Made by a program: the position numbers and the translations under genes
Notes under the pieces: generated by a model
Told to the model about the DNA's origin: nothing
The model's database searches: none
What the model saw: only the letters and a program-made list of their open reading frames with translations
In this document: piece by piece, positions 1 to 6,313 of the stretch
How positions within the stretch are numbered: position 1 is the first letter of the stretch
Layout: the number at the start of each line of letters is the position of its first letter
Origin: a virus
Virus record (IMG/VR): IMGVR_UViG_3300027752_000085
Location: 1 to 26,980 of that record
Length of the DNA: 26,980 nucleotides
Reading direction: 5' to 3' (one strand)

Positions 1-75
1 GGCTGTACTACAAAAAATTCCCTTTTTTTGAAATAAAACCGAGTATATACATCTATACCCTTTACTTTATTTGTC

Positions 76-119
76 AACTCTCTGTTTTCCTAGTCGTAGC
101 AAGACATAGAGAGTTTTTT
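76..119 (+). repeat. Stem-loop followed by T run
   Basis: AACTCTCT at 76-83 pairs with AGAGAGTT at 108-115, followed by T residues to 119. The 24-nt loop is long for an intrinsic terminator but contains a small CTA/TAG inner pair. It could stop transcription entering from outside the terminus, or act as a cruciform next to the iterons. It is mirrored at 26862-26905. Confidence 0.4.
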
Positions 120-128
120 ACAAGAGAA

Positions 129-177
129 GTTGACAGAAGTTGACAGGAGTTGACAGGAAGTTGACAAGAAGTTGACA
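129..177 (+). repeat. Iteron array: five GTTGACA repeats with 10-11 bp period
   Basis: GTTGACA occurs at 129-135, 139-145, 149-155, 160-166 and 171-177, with start-to-start spacings of 10, 10, 11 and 11 bp. That is one helical turn each, so all copies face the same side of the DNA. Further TTGACA hexamers lie at 315-320, 378-383 and 398-403 (the last two as GTAATTGACA, 20 bp apart), and one inverted copy (TGTCAA) lies at 72-77. This is the classic arrangement for cooperative binding of a replication initiator or repressor. Confidence 0.75.
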
Positions 178-421
178 AATTTAAGTTCCTGGTTTTCAGA
201 GAGTTATCCAATCAAAACCTCTCTCTTCTATCTTTTTATTTTATTTTAAAAAATATAAAGGGTGTTTTATATTGGTTCATATAACGGTATAGAGTTCAAA
301 AAGTGTGTTAAGAGTTGACAATTGTTTTTTACGTCTAAGACCCTTTGTGTGCTTGAGTTTATGTGCTTTTACGGTAATTGACAAATTCGATTAGTAATTG
401 ACACTTTGGATTTTTTTTTAC

Positions 422-446
422 ATTCACCCACCTTATTCACCCACCT
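422..446 (+). repeat. Tandem 12-bp direct repeat (ATTCACCCACCT)
   Basis: Two near-identical copies lie at 422-433 and 435-446 with a 13-bp period. The C-rich strand stands out in an AT-rich region. The repeat is mirrored at 26535-26559. It is a likely protein-binding site, but the binder is unknown. Confidence 0.5.
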
Positions 447-522
447 GATAAGTAATGTTTAGTTAGTTTAAACCCGTTGTATCATTGGTTTTAAAAAAGT
501 TTATTTTTTTTTTTACAATTAA

Positions 523-554
523 TTAGGTTTATATGTTATATAATACTATATTTG
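523..554 (+). promoter_or_regulatory. Bacteroidota-type promoter facing inward, left arm
   Basis: TATATTTG at 547-554 fits the TAnnTTTG -7 box of Bacteroidota primary-sigma promoters. A weak -33-like TTAGGTTT lies about 17 bp upstream. Transcription would begin near 560 and run into the gene at 633 and the left operon. The identical copy in the right arm drives the opposite operon. Confidence 0.5.
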
Positions 555-565
555 TATCTCAATAT

Positions 566-622
566 ATCAGTGATCTAAAGCCGAGAAGTTCTCTTTCCTT
601 ACAGGTTGCTGATTTTTAATCA
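566..622 (+). promoter_or_regulatory. Operator-like short palindromes in the 5' leader
   Basis: Three perfect short palindromes lie between the promoter and the first start codon: ATCAGTGAT (566-574), GAGAAGTTCTC (583-593) and TGATTTTTAATCA (610-622). Their position just downstream of the transcription start suits autoregulation, possibly by the RHH protein encoded at 820-981. They are mirrored at 26359-26415. Confidence 0.35.
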
Positions 623-632
623 AATTTAAAAT

Positions 633-818
633 ATGAAATCAGTAAAGTCAGAAGTAAAAGAAGTTACAACTCAATTAACAGACCAGGAGTCTCAGTCACT
701 AAGTATTTTAATTCAAGCTGTAAAGATCGCTACAAAAGGAGGGGCTTTTGAAATCGAAGACGCAGTTGTTATTGGAACTGCTAAGAACAACTTAGAAAAA
801 TTAATAAAAAAATCATAA
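633..818 (+). CDS. Small conserved phage protein, left copy
   Basis: A 61-residue acidic-to-neutral protein and the first gene after the left promoter. The ATG is preceded by an A/T-rich leader without a Shine-Dalgarno sequence. Residues 16-60 look like two helices around a GGAFEIEDA turn. The pattern (helix of aliphatic residues, Gly-Ala-Phe, Glu-Glu/Asp-Ala, helix) reminds me of small Bacteroidota phage proteins of unknown function. There are no catalytic motifs. It ends two bases before the RHH gene and is probably co-transcribed and co-regulated with it. An identical copy lies at 26163-26348. Confidence 0.75.
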   Translation: MKSVKSEVKEVTTQLTDQESQSLSILIQAVKIATKGGAFEIEDAVVIGTAKNNLEKLIKKS

Positions 819-819
819 T

Positions 820-981
820 ATGAAAAAGAATTTAGTATTGCCAAAGAAAGAAGGTGGAACGGTAGGGAGTTTTGTAAGGCTCCCAATTGACTTAAAAGAA
901 GAAGCACAGATTTGGTGTATAAAGAATAAAAAGAGTTTAACTGATATCATTATTGAAGGTATCGAAAACGCTATTAATTAA
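820..981 (+). CDS. Ribbon-helix-helix (CopG/Arc-like) DNA-binding protein, left copy
   Basis: A 53-residue basic protein starting MKKNLVLPKK. Residues 17-53 have the ribbon-helix-helix layout: a short beta strand (SFVRLP), a first helix (DLKEEAQIWCIKNK), a turn with Ser-Leu-Thr, and a second helix (DIIIEGIENAIN). RHH proteins dimerise, and the paired strands enter the major groove, usually at tandem or inverted short repeats. Its gene sits just downstream of a promoter with palindromes and iterons, so self-regulation or iteron binding is a reasonable inference. It begins 2 bases after the upstream stop. The copy at 26000-26161 is identical, so the phage carries two doses. Confidence 0.75.
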   Translation: MKKNLVLPKKEGGTVGSFVRLPIDLKEEAQIWCIKNKKSLTDIIIEGIENAIN

Positions 982-982
982 A

Positions 983-1225
983 ATGGGAAAGTTATCTTTA
1001 AAACACGCAAGGTTAGACCCAAGTGTTTCTGTCTCTTTAATTAAAGACGAGGATAGCGGTGTTATGAATTGGAGGTATCGTTTTCTTATACTAAGTAAAA
1101 ATGGAACTTATAGGAAGCACGATCTAAGAGATTATGGTTATCACGAGTTTAGTAGCCTTGAGGAGTTTAAGTCTCGTATTGAGTATGAGATAGCATTAGA
1201 AAAACGAATGAACGAAAACGGATGA
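983..1225 (+). CDS. Hypothetical protein, 80 residues, left copy
   Basis: I chose the ATG at 983, one base after the RHH stop, over an upstream in-frame TTG at 953 that would run 29 bases into the RHH gene. The product (MGKLSLKHAR...) is rich in charged and aromatic residues. A predicted beta-rich centre (SVSVSLIKDED, NWRYRFLILSKNG) is followed by a charged C-terminal helix (FKSRIEYEIALEKRMNENG). I do not recognise the family. It overlaps the nuclease gene by 4 bases (ATGA), implying translational coupling. An identical copy lies at 25756-25998. Confidence 0.7.
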   Translation: MGKLSLKHARLDPSVSVSLIKDEDSGVMNWRYRFLILSKNGTYRKHDLRDYGYHEFSSLEEFKSRIEYEIALEKRMNENG

Positions 1226-1554
1226 AATCAGAAGCCAGGATACAGCAGGAGATTGTAATGTTTTTCAATAATGAGTATCCTGAGTTAAGAGGTTGCCTAT
1301 GTTACAATAACAATAATTCAGTAGGTGGCTTGAGGGGTAAGTTAAATAAATTCCTAGGAGTTGTAAAGGGACGTTCAGATATGGTTCTGTACTATAAAAG
1401 CTTTTCTGTGATGATAGAGTTAAAAACAGAAAAAGGAACACAGTCAGATCATCAAAGGGCTTGGCAGTATCTTATGAAACAACAAGGGTTCGAGTACTAT
1501 ATTATTCGTTCTATTGATGAATTTAAAGAATTAATAACTAAAATAATTATATAA
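1222..1554 (+). CDS. VRR-NUC-type PD-(D/E)XK endonuclease, left copy
   Basis: A 110-residue protein matching the compact phage VRR-NUC fold. It has an N-terminal helix SEARIQQEIV (3-12) with the usual Glu, Gly-Arg-Ser-Asp at 50-53, Ile-Glu-Leu-Lys at 65-68, and Gln78 in SDHQRAW. These give the D53...E66-x-K68...Q78 active-site pattern. The family cleaves branched or structured DNA, and some members act as Holliday-junction resolvases. Acting on junctions during phage recombination, replication or packaging is the likely role. It overlaps the upstream gene by 4 bases and the downstream start by one base (TAATG). Being duplicated inside a long inverted repeat is unusual. The family is confident; the substrate is not. 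Confidence 0.85.
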   Translation: MKSEARIQQEIVMFFNNEYPELRGCLCYNNNNSVGGLRGKLNKFLGVVKGRSDMVLYYKSFSVMIELKTEKGTQSDHQRAWQYLMKQQGFEYYIIRSIDEFKELITKIII

Positions 1555-1886
1555 TGAGCGATAGTAAGGTAAAGTTTGAAGAATTAATGGAAAACGAGTT
1601 AACTGAGAATAAAAGTCTTAGAAATAATGAAAAAAAGGTATTAGAAGATGTTTTTGGAGATTATTGGGTATCAACCCTAAGTAGAGATGTTCCAACACAA
1701 TTAGAGTCTCCTCCCCATTACTCAAATAAAAACGGAAGTTTGTATAAAATAGGTTTAGAGAGAGGTTGGAACCCTTATCAGTTCGATGCGATTAAACGTA
1801 TTGATAGAGCATATAAAAAAGGAAACTTCAAAGAAGATATAGAAAAAACCGAATTGGTTTTAAAACTAATGCTAAAAAACGAATAA
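1554..1886 (+). CDS. DUF3310-like small protein
   Basis: A 110-residue protein. The C-terminal half (residues 52-107) resembles DUF3310, a small domain common in phages and of uncertain biochemical role. Pro-Pro-His-Tyr lies at 53-56, Tyr-Gln-Phe-Asp at 75-78, a helix with Arg82 and Lys88, and the Asp95-x-x-Lys98 pair preceding a hydrophobic helix, paralleling the family's PxHY...KY-x-R...K...DL-x-K pattern. The N-terminal ~45 residues are acidic and unassigned. Its first six codons (MSDSKV) lie in the repeat arm and are shared with the unrelated gene at the right edge. The match is by pattern, so it is moderate. Confidence 0.6.
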   Translation: MSDSKVKFEELMENELTENKSLRNNEKKVLEDVFGDYWVSTLSRDVPTQLESPPHYSNKNGSLYKIGLERGWNPYQFDAIKRIDRAYKKGNFKEDIEKTELVLKLMLKNE

Positions 1887-1963
1887 TGAGAATAATATTA
1901 ATAGTTGTGTTTCTTATTTTTTCAATGAGAATATTCAACAATAAAAACGAACCTTTTGAATAA
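1886..1963 (+). CDS. Putative 25-residue membrane peptide
   Basis: A short ORF (MRIILIVVFLIFSMRIFNNK...) whose ATG overlaps the upstream TAA by one base. Residues 2-17 form a hydrophobic segment followed by a polar tail, as in a single-pass micropeptide or unprocessed signal-like peptide. The tight spacing with both neighbours is the main reason to call it. Function is unknown. Confidence 0.45.
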   Translation: MRIILIVVFLIFSMRIFNNKNEPFE

Positions 1964-2138
1964 AAAAAAATCAGTTGGTCTTGGAGATTCAATCGCTAAG
2001 ATAACATCGGCTACGGGAATAGACAAAGTTGCTAATAAAATTGCAGAATTAGCGGGAAAAGAAGATTGCGGGTGCAATAATAGAAAAATTATATTAAATA
2101 AAAGATTTCCATATAAAAACGATGAAAAAAATGAATAG
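1956..2138 (+). CDS. Conserved small GLGD/DCGC-motif phage protein
   Basis: A 60-residue protein, probably starting at the TTG at 1956, which overlaps the previous stop by 8 bases; no ATG is available in frame before the conserved part. Layout: basic N-terminus, GLGDSIAKITSATGIDKVANKIAE helix region at about 8-31, Asp-Cys-Gly-Cys at 37-40, then RKIILNKRFPYKN. This arrangement recurs in many Bacteroidota phages near the packaging and structural genes in my experience, but no function is established. The two cysteines could bind metal or form a disulfide. The call is conserved, function unknown. Confidence 0.7.
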   Translation: MNKKKSVGLGDSIAKITSATGIDKVANKIAELAGKEDCGCNNRKIILNKRFPYKNDEKNE

Positions 2139-2499
2139 TAAAGAAATAAGAACTGTTAGTGGAGCAATAATTTCATCTTACGTAGCAAATCATTATTTAG
2201 AGGAGTCAAAGCATCTTGGTATTTTTCGTCAAAGCACTAAGAAAAACCTATCAAGAACTCTTTTAGACTTGGTAAAGATAGAGGAGGATTTTTATAATGA
2301 AGCAGAAAAAATAGATGACAAAGATATTTCTTCAAAAATGATCTGCAATAACTTAAATTTTATAGATGAATTTTTAAAATTTGACTTTAGTGACTTTAGT
2401 AAGTTGCAAGAAGTTTTTGTAGCATATACTTTAGATAAAAAAAGACTTACAAGTATAAGTGATAAAATACTAATAACTAACGGAGCAGATAAAAAGTAA
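2122..2499 (+). CDS. Hypothetical protein, mostly helical
   Basis: A 125-residue protein with two candidate ATGs at 2122 and 2131. The second gives an 8-base overlap with the upstream gene instead of 17. The sequence is helical and charged, with no transmembrane segment or catalytic motif. It ends with a TAATG overlap into the next gene, showing operon organisation. Family is not recognised. Confidence 0.7.
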   Translation: MKKMNSKEIRTVSGAIISSYVANHYLEESKHLGIFRQSTKKNLSRTLLDLVKIEEDFYNEAEKIDDKDISSKMICNNLNFIDEFLKFDFSDFSKLQEVFVAYTLDKKRLTSISDKILITNGADKK

Positions 2500-2720
2500 T
2501 GAATATTGGAGAAGCGTGTAAAATATGTTTTAATAACGGAATAAAAGTATATCCCGTAAAAGTTGGTGCTACTTGGAGAATTGAAGTAAAAAAAGAAAAC
2601 AATAAACCAATCCGTTACGAAAAGCCATTACGAGAGGGTTTAGACACAAGTAACGCAATTTCTAAGACATATTTTTTCTTAGCAAATAAAATTATAAAAA
2701 AAGAAAACAATATTATGTAG
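2499..2720 (+). CDS. Hypothetical protein, 73 residues
   Basis: Starts on the TAATG overlap with the previous stop. The product (MNIGEACKICFNNGIKVYPV...) has a short N-terminal helix (EACKICFNNG), a beta-rich middle (KVYPVKVGATWRIEVKKENN) and a C-terminal helix (AISKTYFFLANKIIKK). The outline could suit a small nucleic-acid-binding or accessory protein, but no family is recognised. It is the last gene before the gap preceding the portal. Confidence 0.65.
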   Translation: MNIGEACKICFNNGIKVYPVKVGATWRIEVKKENNKPIRYEKPLREGLDTSNAISKTYFFLANKIIKKENNIM

Positions 2721-2731
2721 ATTTTTTTTAG

Positions 2732-2739
2732 TATTTTTG
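2732..2739 (+). promoter_or_regulatory. Possible internal promoter before portal
   Basis: TATTTTTG fits the TAnnTTTG -7 box and lies in one of the few intergenic gaps (2721-2762), 24 bases ahead of the portal start. No convincing -33 element was seen, so this is tentative. Confidence 0.3.
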
Positions 2740-2762
2740 AGCAAATCTGTAAACTAATAGCA

Positions 2763-4106
2763 TTGAATATTATTCAGAAACTCAGAAAACTTACTTGGAC
2801 AAGGGATTCTTCAGGAAATAATTGGTACGTAGAGAACAATGGCAACGGCTTTGGTTCAGGTGAAAATATGACAAACTTGGAGATTTCTCAAAATCATCCA
2901 ATATTAACACCTGCATTATTATTTATCTCTAAATTATTTAGTCAAGCCGAATTTAAGATCGTAAACAAAGAAACAGGTAAAGAGGAAAAAAATCATTGGC
3001 TAATCAAACTTTTAAATAAGCCAAATTTATATCAAACAAAATCAGATTTTTTAGAAAGTTTGCAGTTTATTCAGATTGCTCAAGGAAAAGCTGTTGGTTA
3101 CTTAAAAAGACCAATAGGATTTAATGATGCGGAAGATATTGATTCAATCTATTTATTAGATTCAGACTTAATTGATTTTCCTGATGAGTACAACAACGCA
3201 AACTTTCGCTCACGTATGTTTTCATCAAGACTACAATCTGTTGCTGACAACGAAGAAATAACATACGACAAGAACGGTGAGAATTTAACTATTAAGATGA
3301 AAGACTTAATATTTTTCTACGACTTGCCTAATATGTTACAAAAAAACTTCTATGAGGTAAACTCAAGATTAGACGGATTAAGACAAACCTTACTTAACAC
3401 TAATGACTCTTTAATTGCTAAGAATATTATTCTAAAGACAAACGGGAAAGAGTTAATAAGCGGGGGTAACAACGAGCATTTTCCTCTTGCGGGGGATGAT
3501 AAAGAAAAAGCTGAAAGCCTACTACAAAACAACTACGGATTGGGTTGGTTCAGAAAAAGGGGTATCGTAACAAAGGCAAGTATCAATTATCAATCATTAC
3601 ATATAGCTTTAAGAGATTTAGGTCTTGATGAGTCTGTAAAAGTAGATGGTAATTTAATATATACGGCTTTACATATCCCTAAAGATATTATTTCTTTAGA
3701 AGCTAAAAAAACTACATACAATAACTTTAAGGAGTCTATGGTTTCGTATATTCAAAACGAAATGCAGGCTAATACAAACGCATTTACTGATGTTTTAAAT
3801 CAATTAATAGCTGATACTGACTACAAACTTGTAGGTACGTATGAGCATTTACCTATAATGCAATTCATTCTTATTGAAAGGTATGAGGGTATAAGCAAAA
3901 AAGCTAAAGCACTTAATGATTTATTAAACACTGGAATACCTAAAGAGGTTGCCTTAGAAATGTGTGGATTTGACAAAGACCTTAAATTGGAAGCTATTAG
4001 TATAATTGGAGATGATTCTGATTCTATTGATGAGTCACAAGGCGATTCTGAAGTAGAAGAAGAAAATGAAGAAGAAAATATAGAAGAACAAAATGGAGAA
4101 AACTAA
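2763..4106 (+). CDS. Phage portal protein (HK97-type)
   Basis: A 447-residue protein forming the dodecameric ring at the capsid vertex through which DNA is packaged and released. The N-terminal part fits this family: a helix near 49-60 (TPALLFISKLFSQAEFKIVN), NHWLIKLLNKPN at 77-88, then FLESLQFIQIAQGKAVGYLKR. The middle carries the helical stem region, and the last ~35 residues are strongly acidic (EEENEEENIEEQ). Length is normal for an HK97-like portal. The start is the TTG at 2763. Its position directly before protease and capsid confirms the role. The terminase that normally precedes it is instead at the other end on the opposite strand. Confidence 0.92.
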   Translation: MNIIQKLRKLTWTRDSSGNNWYVENNGNGFGSGENMTNLEISQNHPILTPALLFISKLFSQAEFKIVNKETGKEEKNHWLIKLLNKPNLYQTKSDFLESLQFIQIAQGKAVGYLKRPIGFNDAEDIDSIYLLDSDLIDFPDEYNNANFRSRMFSSRLQSVADNEEITYDKNGENLTIKMKDLIFFYDLPNMLQKNFYEVNSRLDGLRQTLLNTNDSLIAKNIILKTNGKELISGGNNEHFPLAGDDKEKAESLLQNNYGLGWFRKRGIVTKASINYQSLHIALRDLGLDESVKVDGNLIYTALHIPKDIISLEAKKTTYNNFKESMVSYIQNEMQANTNAFTDVLNQLIADTDYKLVGTYEHLPIMQFILIERYEGISKKAKALNDLLNTGIPKEVALEMCGFDKDLKLEAISIIGDDSDSIDESQGDSEVEEENEEENIEEQNGEN

Positions 4107-4197
4107 ACTAACAAAGGAGCAGTTACTTAAAATAGTAGAGAAAAAAAACAAACAACTCAACGACAAAAAAGTAATAAATAAATCTGTTTGTAAATAA
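4093..4197 (+). CDS. Putative 34-residue basic peptide
   Basis: A short ORF (MEKTKLTKEQLLKIVEKKNK...) overlapping the portal end by 14 bases and ending 4 bases before the protease start. It fills the portal-protease gap exactly. It is lysine-rich and probably a single helix. Position and spacing support translation; there is no functional clue. Confidence 0.45.
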   Translation: MEKTKLTKEQLLKIVEKKNKQLNDKKVINKSVCK

Positions 4198-4201
4198 AGC
4201 T

Positions 4202-5038
4202 ATGAAATTAGATATTCCAAATTACCAAACAAAAAAAGAGTTATTCGAGTTCTTAGTATTAAACAAAGAAACTCTTGTATCTCAGAAAAAAAGTGTTATT
4301 AAGTTAGCTGACGGTATTAGCGGAAGTTCTATTCATACCGAAGCAAAAAAGTTAGCAAACAAATCGCAAGACGGTTCCTCGGAGCCTGTTACCGAAATAA
4401 CGGTAAAAGCGGTTATAAATACTACCAACTTTTTAGATTCACACGGAGACGTTCATATTCCTGGTATTTGGAACAAGTCTTTAAAAGAGAACAATAGAAT
4501 AATGCACGTTCAGGAGCATAAATCAAGTTCTTTTGATAAAATTATATCAAGTGGTGACGATTTAAAAGCTACGGCTGAAACAATGACTTGGAAAGAGTTA
4601 GGGTATAATGCTATTGGAACAACTCAAGCTTTAGTTTTTGAGTCAAAGGTAAAGGAGTCTCGTAACAAATATATGTTCGACCAATACAAACAAGGATTTG
4701 TAAATAATCATTCAGTAGGAATGAGATACGTTAAAATGGAATTGGCTATAAACGATGAGGACTACGAAAAGGAGAAAAATTTTTATGACAAATATATTTC
4801 ACAGGTAATAAACAAAAAAGATGCTGAAGATTTAGGGTATTTTTGGGTAGTTACCGAAGCAAAAGTAATTGAAGGTTCAGCAGTACCAATGGGAAGCAAC
4901 CCAATTACTCCAACAACAAACATTGACAAAGAGCCGTCTTTCCTTGATTTACTTGGAAAAATAGACACTCAAGAGAAAGCCGCGGAAAGCACTTTCAGTA
5001 TAATTGATGCGATTAATAAAAACAATTTTTTAATTTAA
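4202..5038 (+). CDS. Prohead maturation protease (S78-like)
   Basis: A 278-residue protein of the HK97 prohead protease type, which digests the capsid scaffold domain before DNA packaging. The catalytic core spans about residues 65-235: NTTNFLDSHGDVHIPGIWNK (73-92), His106 in VQEHK, and Ser171 in NNHSVGM as the likely nucleophile. The EGSAVPMGSNP segment (224-234) is typical of the family's C-terminal core. The ~60-residue N-terminal extension and ~40-residue tail are of unknown role. Its gene directly precedes the major capsid gene, whose product carries an N-terminal coiled-coil delta-like domain that would be its substrate. Confidence 0.9.
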   Translation: MKLDIPNYQTKKELFEFLVLNKETLVSQKKSVIKLADGISGSSIHTEAKKLANKSQDGSSEPVTEITVKAVINTTNFLDSHGDVHIPGIWNKSLKENNRIMHVQEHKSSSFDKIISSGDDLKATAETMTWKELGYNAIGTTQALVFESKVKESRNKYMFDQYKQGFVNNHSVGMRYVKMELAINDEDYEKEKNFYDKYISQVINKKDAEDLGYFWVVTEAKVIEGSAVPMGSNPITPTTNIDKEPSFLDLLGKIDTQEKAAESTFSIIDAINKNNFLI

Positions 5039-5050
5039 ACAAACGTTAAG

Positions 5051-6313
5051 ATGAACAAAGAAGAATTTGACGCACTTATGTTAAAGATAGAGTCTTCTAT
5101 CGGTGCAAGTATGGACACAAAGCTAAAGGATGCTTTTAGAGAAGTAAATCCTCAAGTTTTAAAGGCAATTTCTGACAACTCTGAGGAGTTAAAGAAAACA
5201 GTAAAAAGTTTAGAAGCTAATAACGTATCATTAGTTGATGCACAAAAAAGCCAAGGTGCTGTTATTGAAGGTTTGACTGAAAAGTTAAATAAATCAAACG
5301 ACAACAAAAACATTTCTTTTAAAGCACAAGTAACTGAATTGCTAAACGCTAACAAAGAGAAGTTAGTATCAATGAAGAACGGAGATTCTAAGACGAATAT
5401 TCGTATGACAATGAAGGCAGTTGGAAATATGACAATCGCTGGAAGTACAACAGGTCAATTACCACAAGCTGAAAGAGAATCAGGTATTACTCGTATAGTA
5501 AGAAGAAATCCTTTTATCTTAGAATTGGTAAACGTTGGAACAATTAGTTCTAACTTATGGGAGTGGGTACAACAGGCTAATCCTGAAGGAGCACCTGCAA
5601 TGACTGCTGAAGGAGCAGCTAAGGCTCAAGTTGATTTTGAATTAGTACTTGCAAGTGCAGCAGTACGTAAAGTTACCGCTTATATCAAGGTATCTAAAGA
5701 AATGTTAGATGATATTCCTTTAATGGAGTCTGAAATCAATCAAGAACTTTCTGAGAGAATCAATTTAACTATTGACGCTCAATTGTTATCAGGAGACGGA
5801 ACAGGACAAAACTTAACAGGTATTTTAGCTAACGCTACTGCTTTTGCTCCAGGTTCTTTTGCTACGGGTCAAGTTAATCAAGTTATAACTCCAATTAATG
5901 CTGATGTATTAAGAGTTGCTATTAACCAAATTTCAACTGCACTTTTTGAAGCTAATTATATTGTTATGAATCCTTCTGATGTTGCAGCAATGGATTTAGC
6001 AAAAGGTTCTGACGGTCACTATATTTTACCTCCATTTTCTACAAACGCAAATACTGTTGTAAAAGGTATTCCAGTTATTGCTAACACAGGAGTTACTGAA
6101 GGAGATTACTTAGTAGGTGATTTCAGTAAAGCAGGAGTAAGATTCAGAGAAGGTTTAAGTTTTGATATAGGTTATGAGAACGATGACTTTACAAAGAATT
6201 TTGTAACTATCTTAGCTGAAGCGAGATTAGTTCAGAGAGTTAAATCTAATCATTATGGAGCATTCGTAAAAGGAGACTTCGCAGTAGATAAGGCAGCTAT
6301 CGCTAAAGCATAA
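5051..6313 (+). CDS. HK97-fold major capsid protein with N-terminal delta domain
   Basis: A 420-residue protein. Residues 1-~125 are charged and helical (MNKEEFDALMLKIESS...), as expected of a delta scaffold domain removed by the upstream protease. From about 135 the sequence follows the HK97 capsid pattern: QAERESGITRIVRRNPFILELV, then NLWEWVQQ, the E-loop-like AMTAEGAAKAQVDFELV, AYIKVSKEMLDDIP, and the spine-helix region SEINQELSERINLTIDAQLLSGDGTGQNLTGI, with the P-domain end YGAFVKGDF. Length is typical. It shells the genome. The gene is expected to be among the most expressed. Its stop overlaps the next start by one base. Confidence 0.95.
   Translation: MNKEEFDALMLKIESSIGASMDTKLKDAFREVNPQVLKAISDNSEELKKTVKSLEANNVSLVDAQKSQGAVIEGLTEKLNKSNDNKNISFKAQVTELLNANKEKLVSMKNGDSKTNIRMTMKAVGNMTIAGSTTGQLPQAERESGITRIVRRNPFILELVNVGTISSNLWEWVQQANPEGAPAMTAEGAAKAQVDFELVLASAAVRKVTAYIKVSKEMLDDIPLMESEINQELSERINLTIDAQLLSGDGTGQNLTGILANATAFAPGSFATGQVNQVITPINADVLRVAINQISTALFEANYIVMNPSDVAAMDLAKGSDGHYILPPFSTNANTVVKGIPVIANTGVTEGDYLVGDFSKAGVRFREGLSFDIGYENDDFTKNFVTILAEARLVQRVKSNHYGAFVKGDFAVDKAAIAKA

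Larger units (their letters stand above)
1..632. other. Non-coding terminal control region, left
   Basis: No credible gene lies in these 632 bases. From the end inward the region holds an 8-bp stem-loop at 76-115, five phased GTTGACA repeats at 129-177, an AGAGAG/CTCTCT inverted pair around 198-225, single TTGACA sites at 315, 378 and 398, a 13-bp-period tandem repeat at 422-446, a T-rich tract at 501-514, a promoter at about 523-554 and short palindromes at 566-622. The density of repeats resembles a replication origin or a heavily regulated early control region. Which of these it is cannot be read from sequence alone. Confidence 0.6.
1..1571. repeat. Left arm of perfect 1571-bp inverted terminal repeat
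   Basis: Every stretch I compared in bases 1-1571 is the reverse complement of 25410-26980, so base i pairs with base 26981-i. The first 40 bases match the last 40, and the four proteins encoded in each arm are identical at mirrored coordinates. Identity stops at 1571: base 1572 is A, while the mirrored base 25409 predicts T. The arm contains about 630 bp of non-coding iteron-rich DNA, an inward promoter, four complete genes and the first six codons of a fifth. It may be a genuine genome terminus or a repeat at which assembly stopped. Confidence 0.97.

Noticed and set aside
129-177. TTGACA repeats as sigma-70 -35 boxes
   Set aside because: Bacteroidota primary sigma factors do not use TTGACA, there are no TATAAT partners at 17 bp, and the 10-11 bp phasing is explained better by protein binding.
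60-450. CRISPR array
   Set aside because: The repeats are 6-7 bp with no 25-40 bp repeat and spacer pattern.
713-907. Open - strand frame over the first two left-arm genes (mirrored at 26074-26268 +)
   Set aside because: It is antisense to the gene at 633-818 and to the better-supported RHH gene at 820-981, with no operon context or recognisable protein features.
953-982. TTG start extending the 80-residue gene into the RHH gene
   Set aside because: The ATG at 983 fits the tight spacing of the operon, while the extension would overlap the RHH gene by 29 bases.
1-1571. Whole-genome-amplification snap-back chimera
   Set aside because: Such artefacts usually join adjacent inverted copies. Here the arms flank 23.8 kb of coherent genes and end at identical bases. 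It is not excluded, but an unresolved genomic repeat is the likelier artefact.
1-1571. Single invertible promoter segment seen in two orientations
   Set aside because: I found no short inverted repeats matching the two ends of the arm and no recombinase gene, and the phage would need both operons at once.
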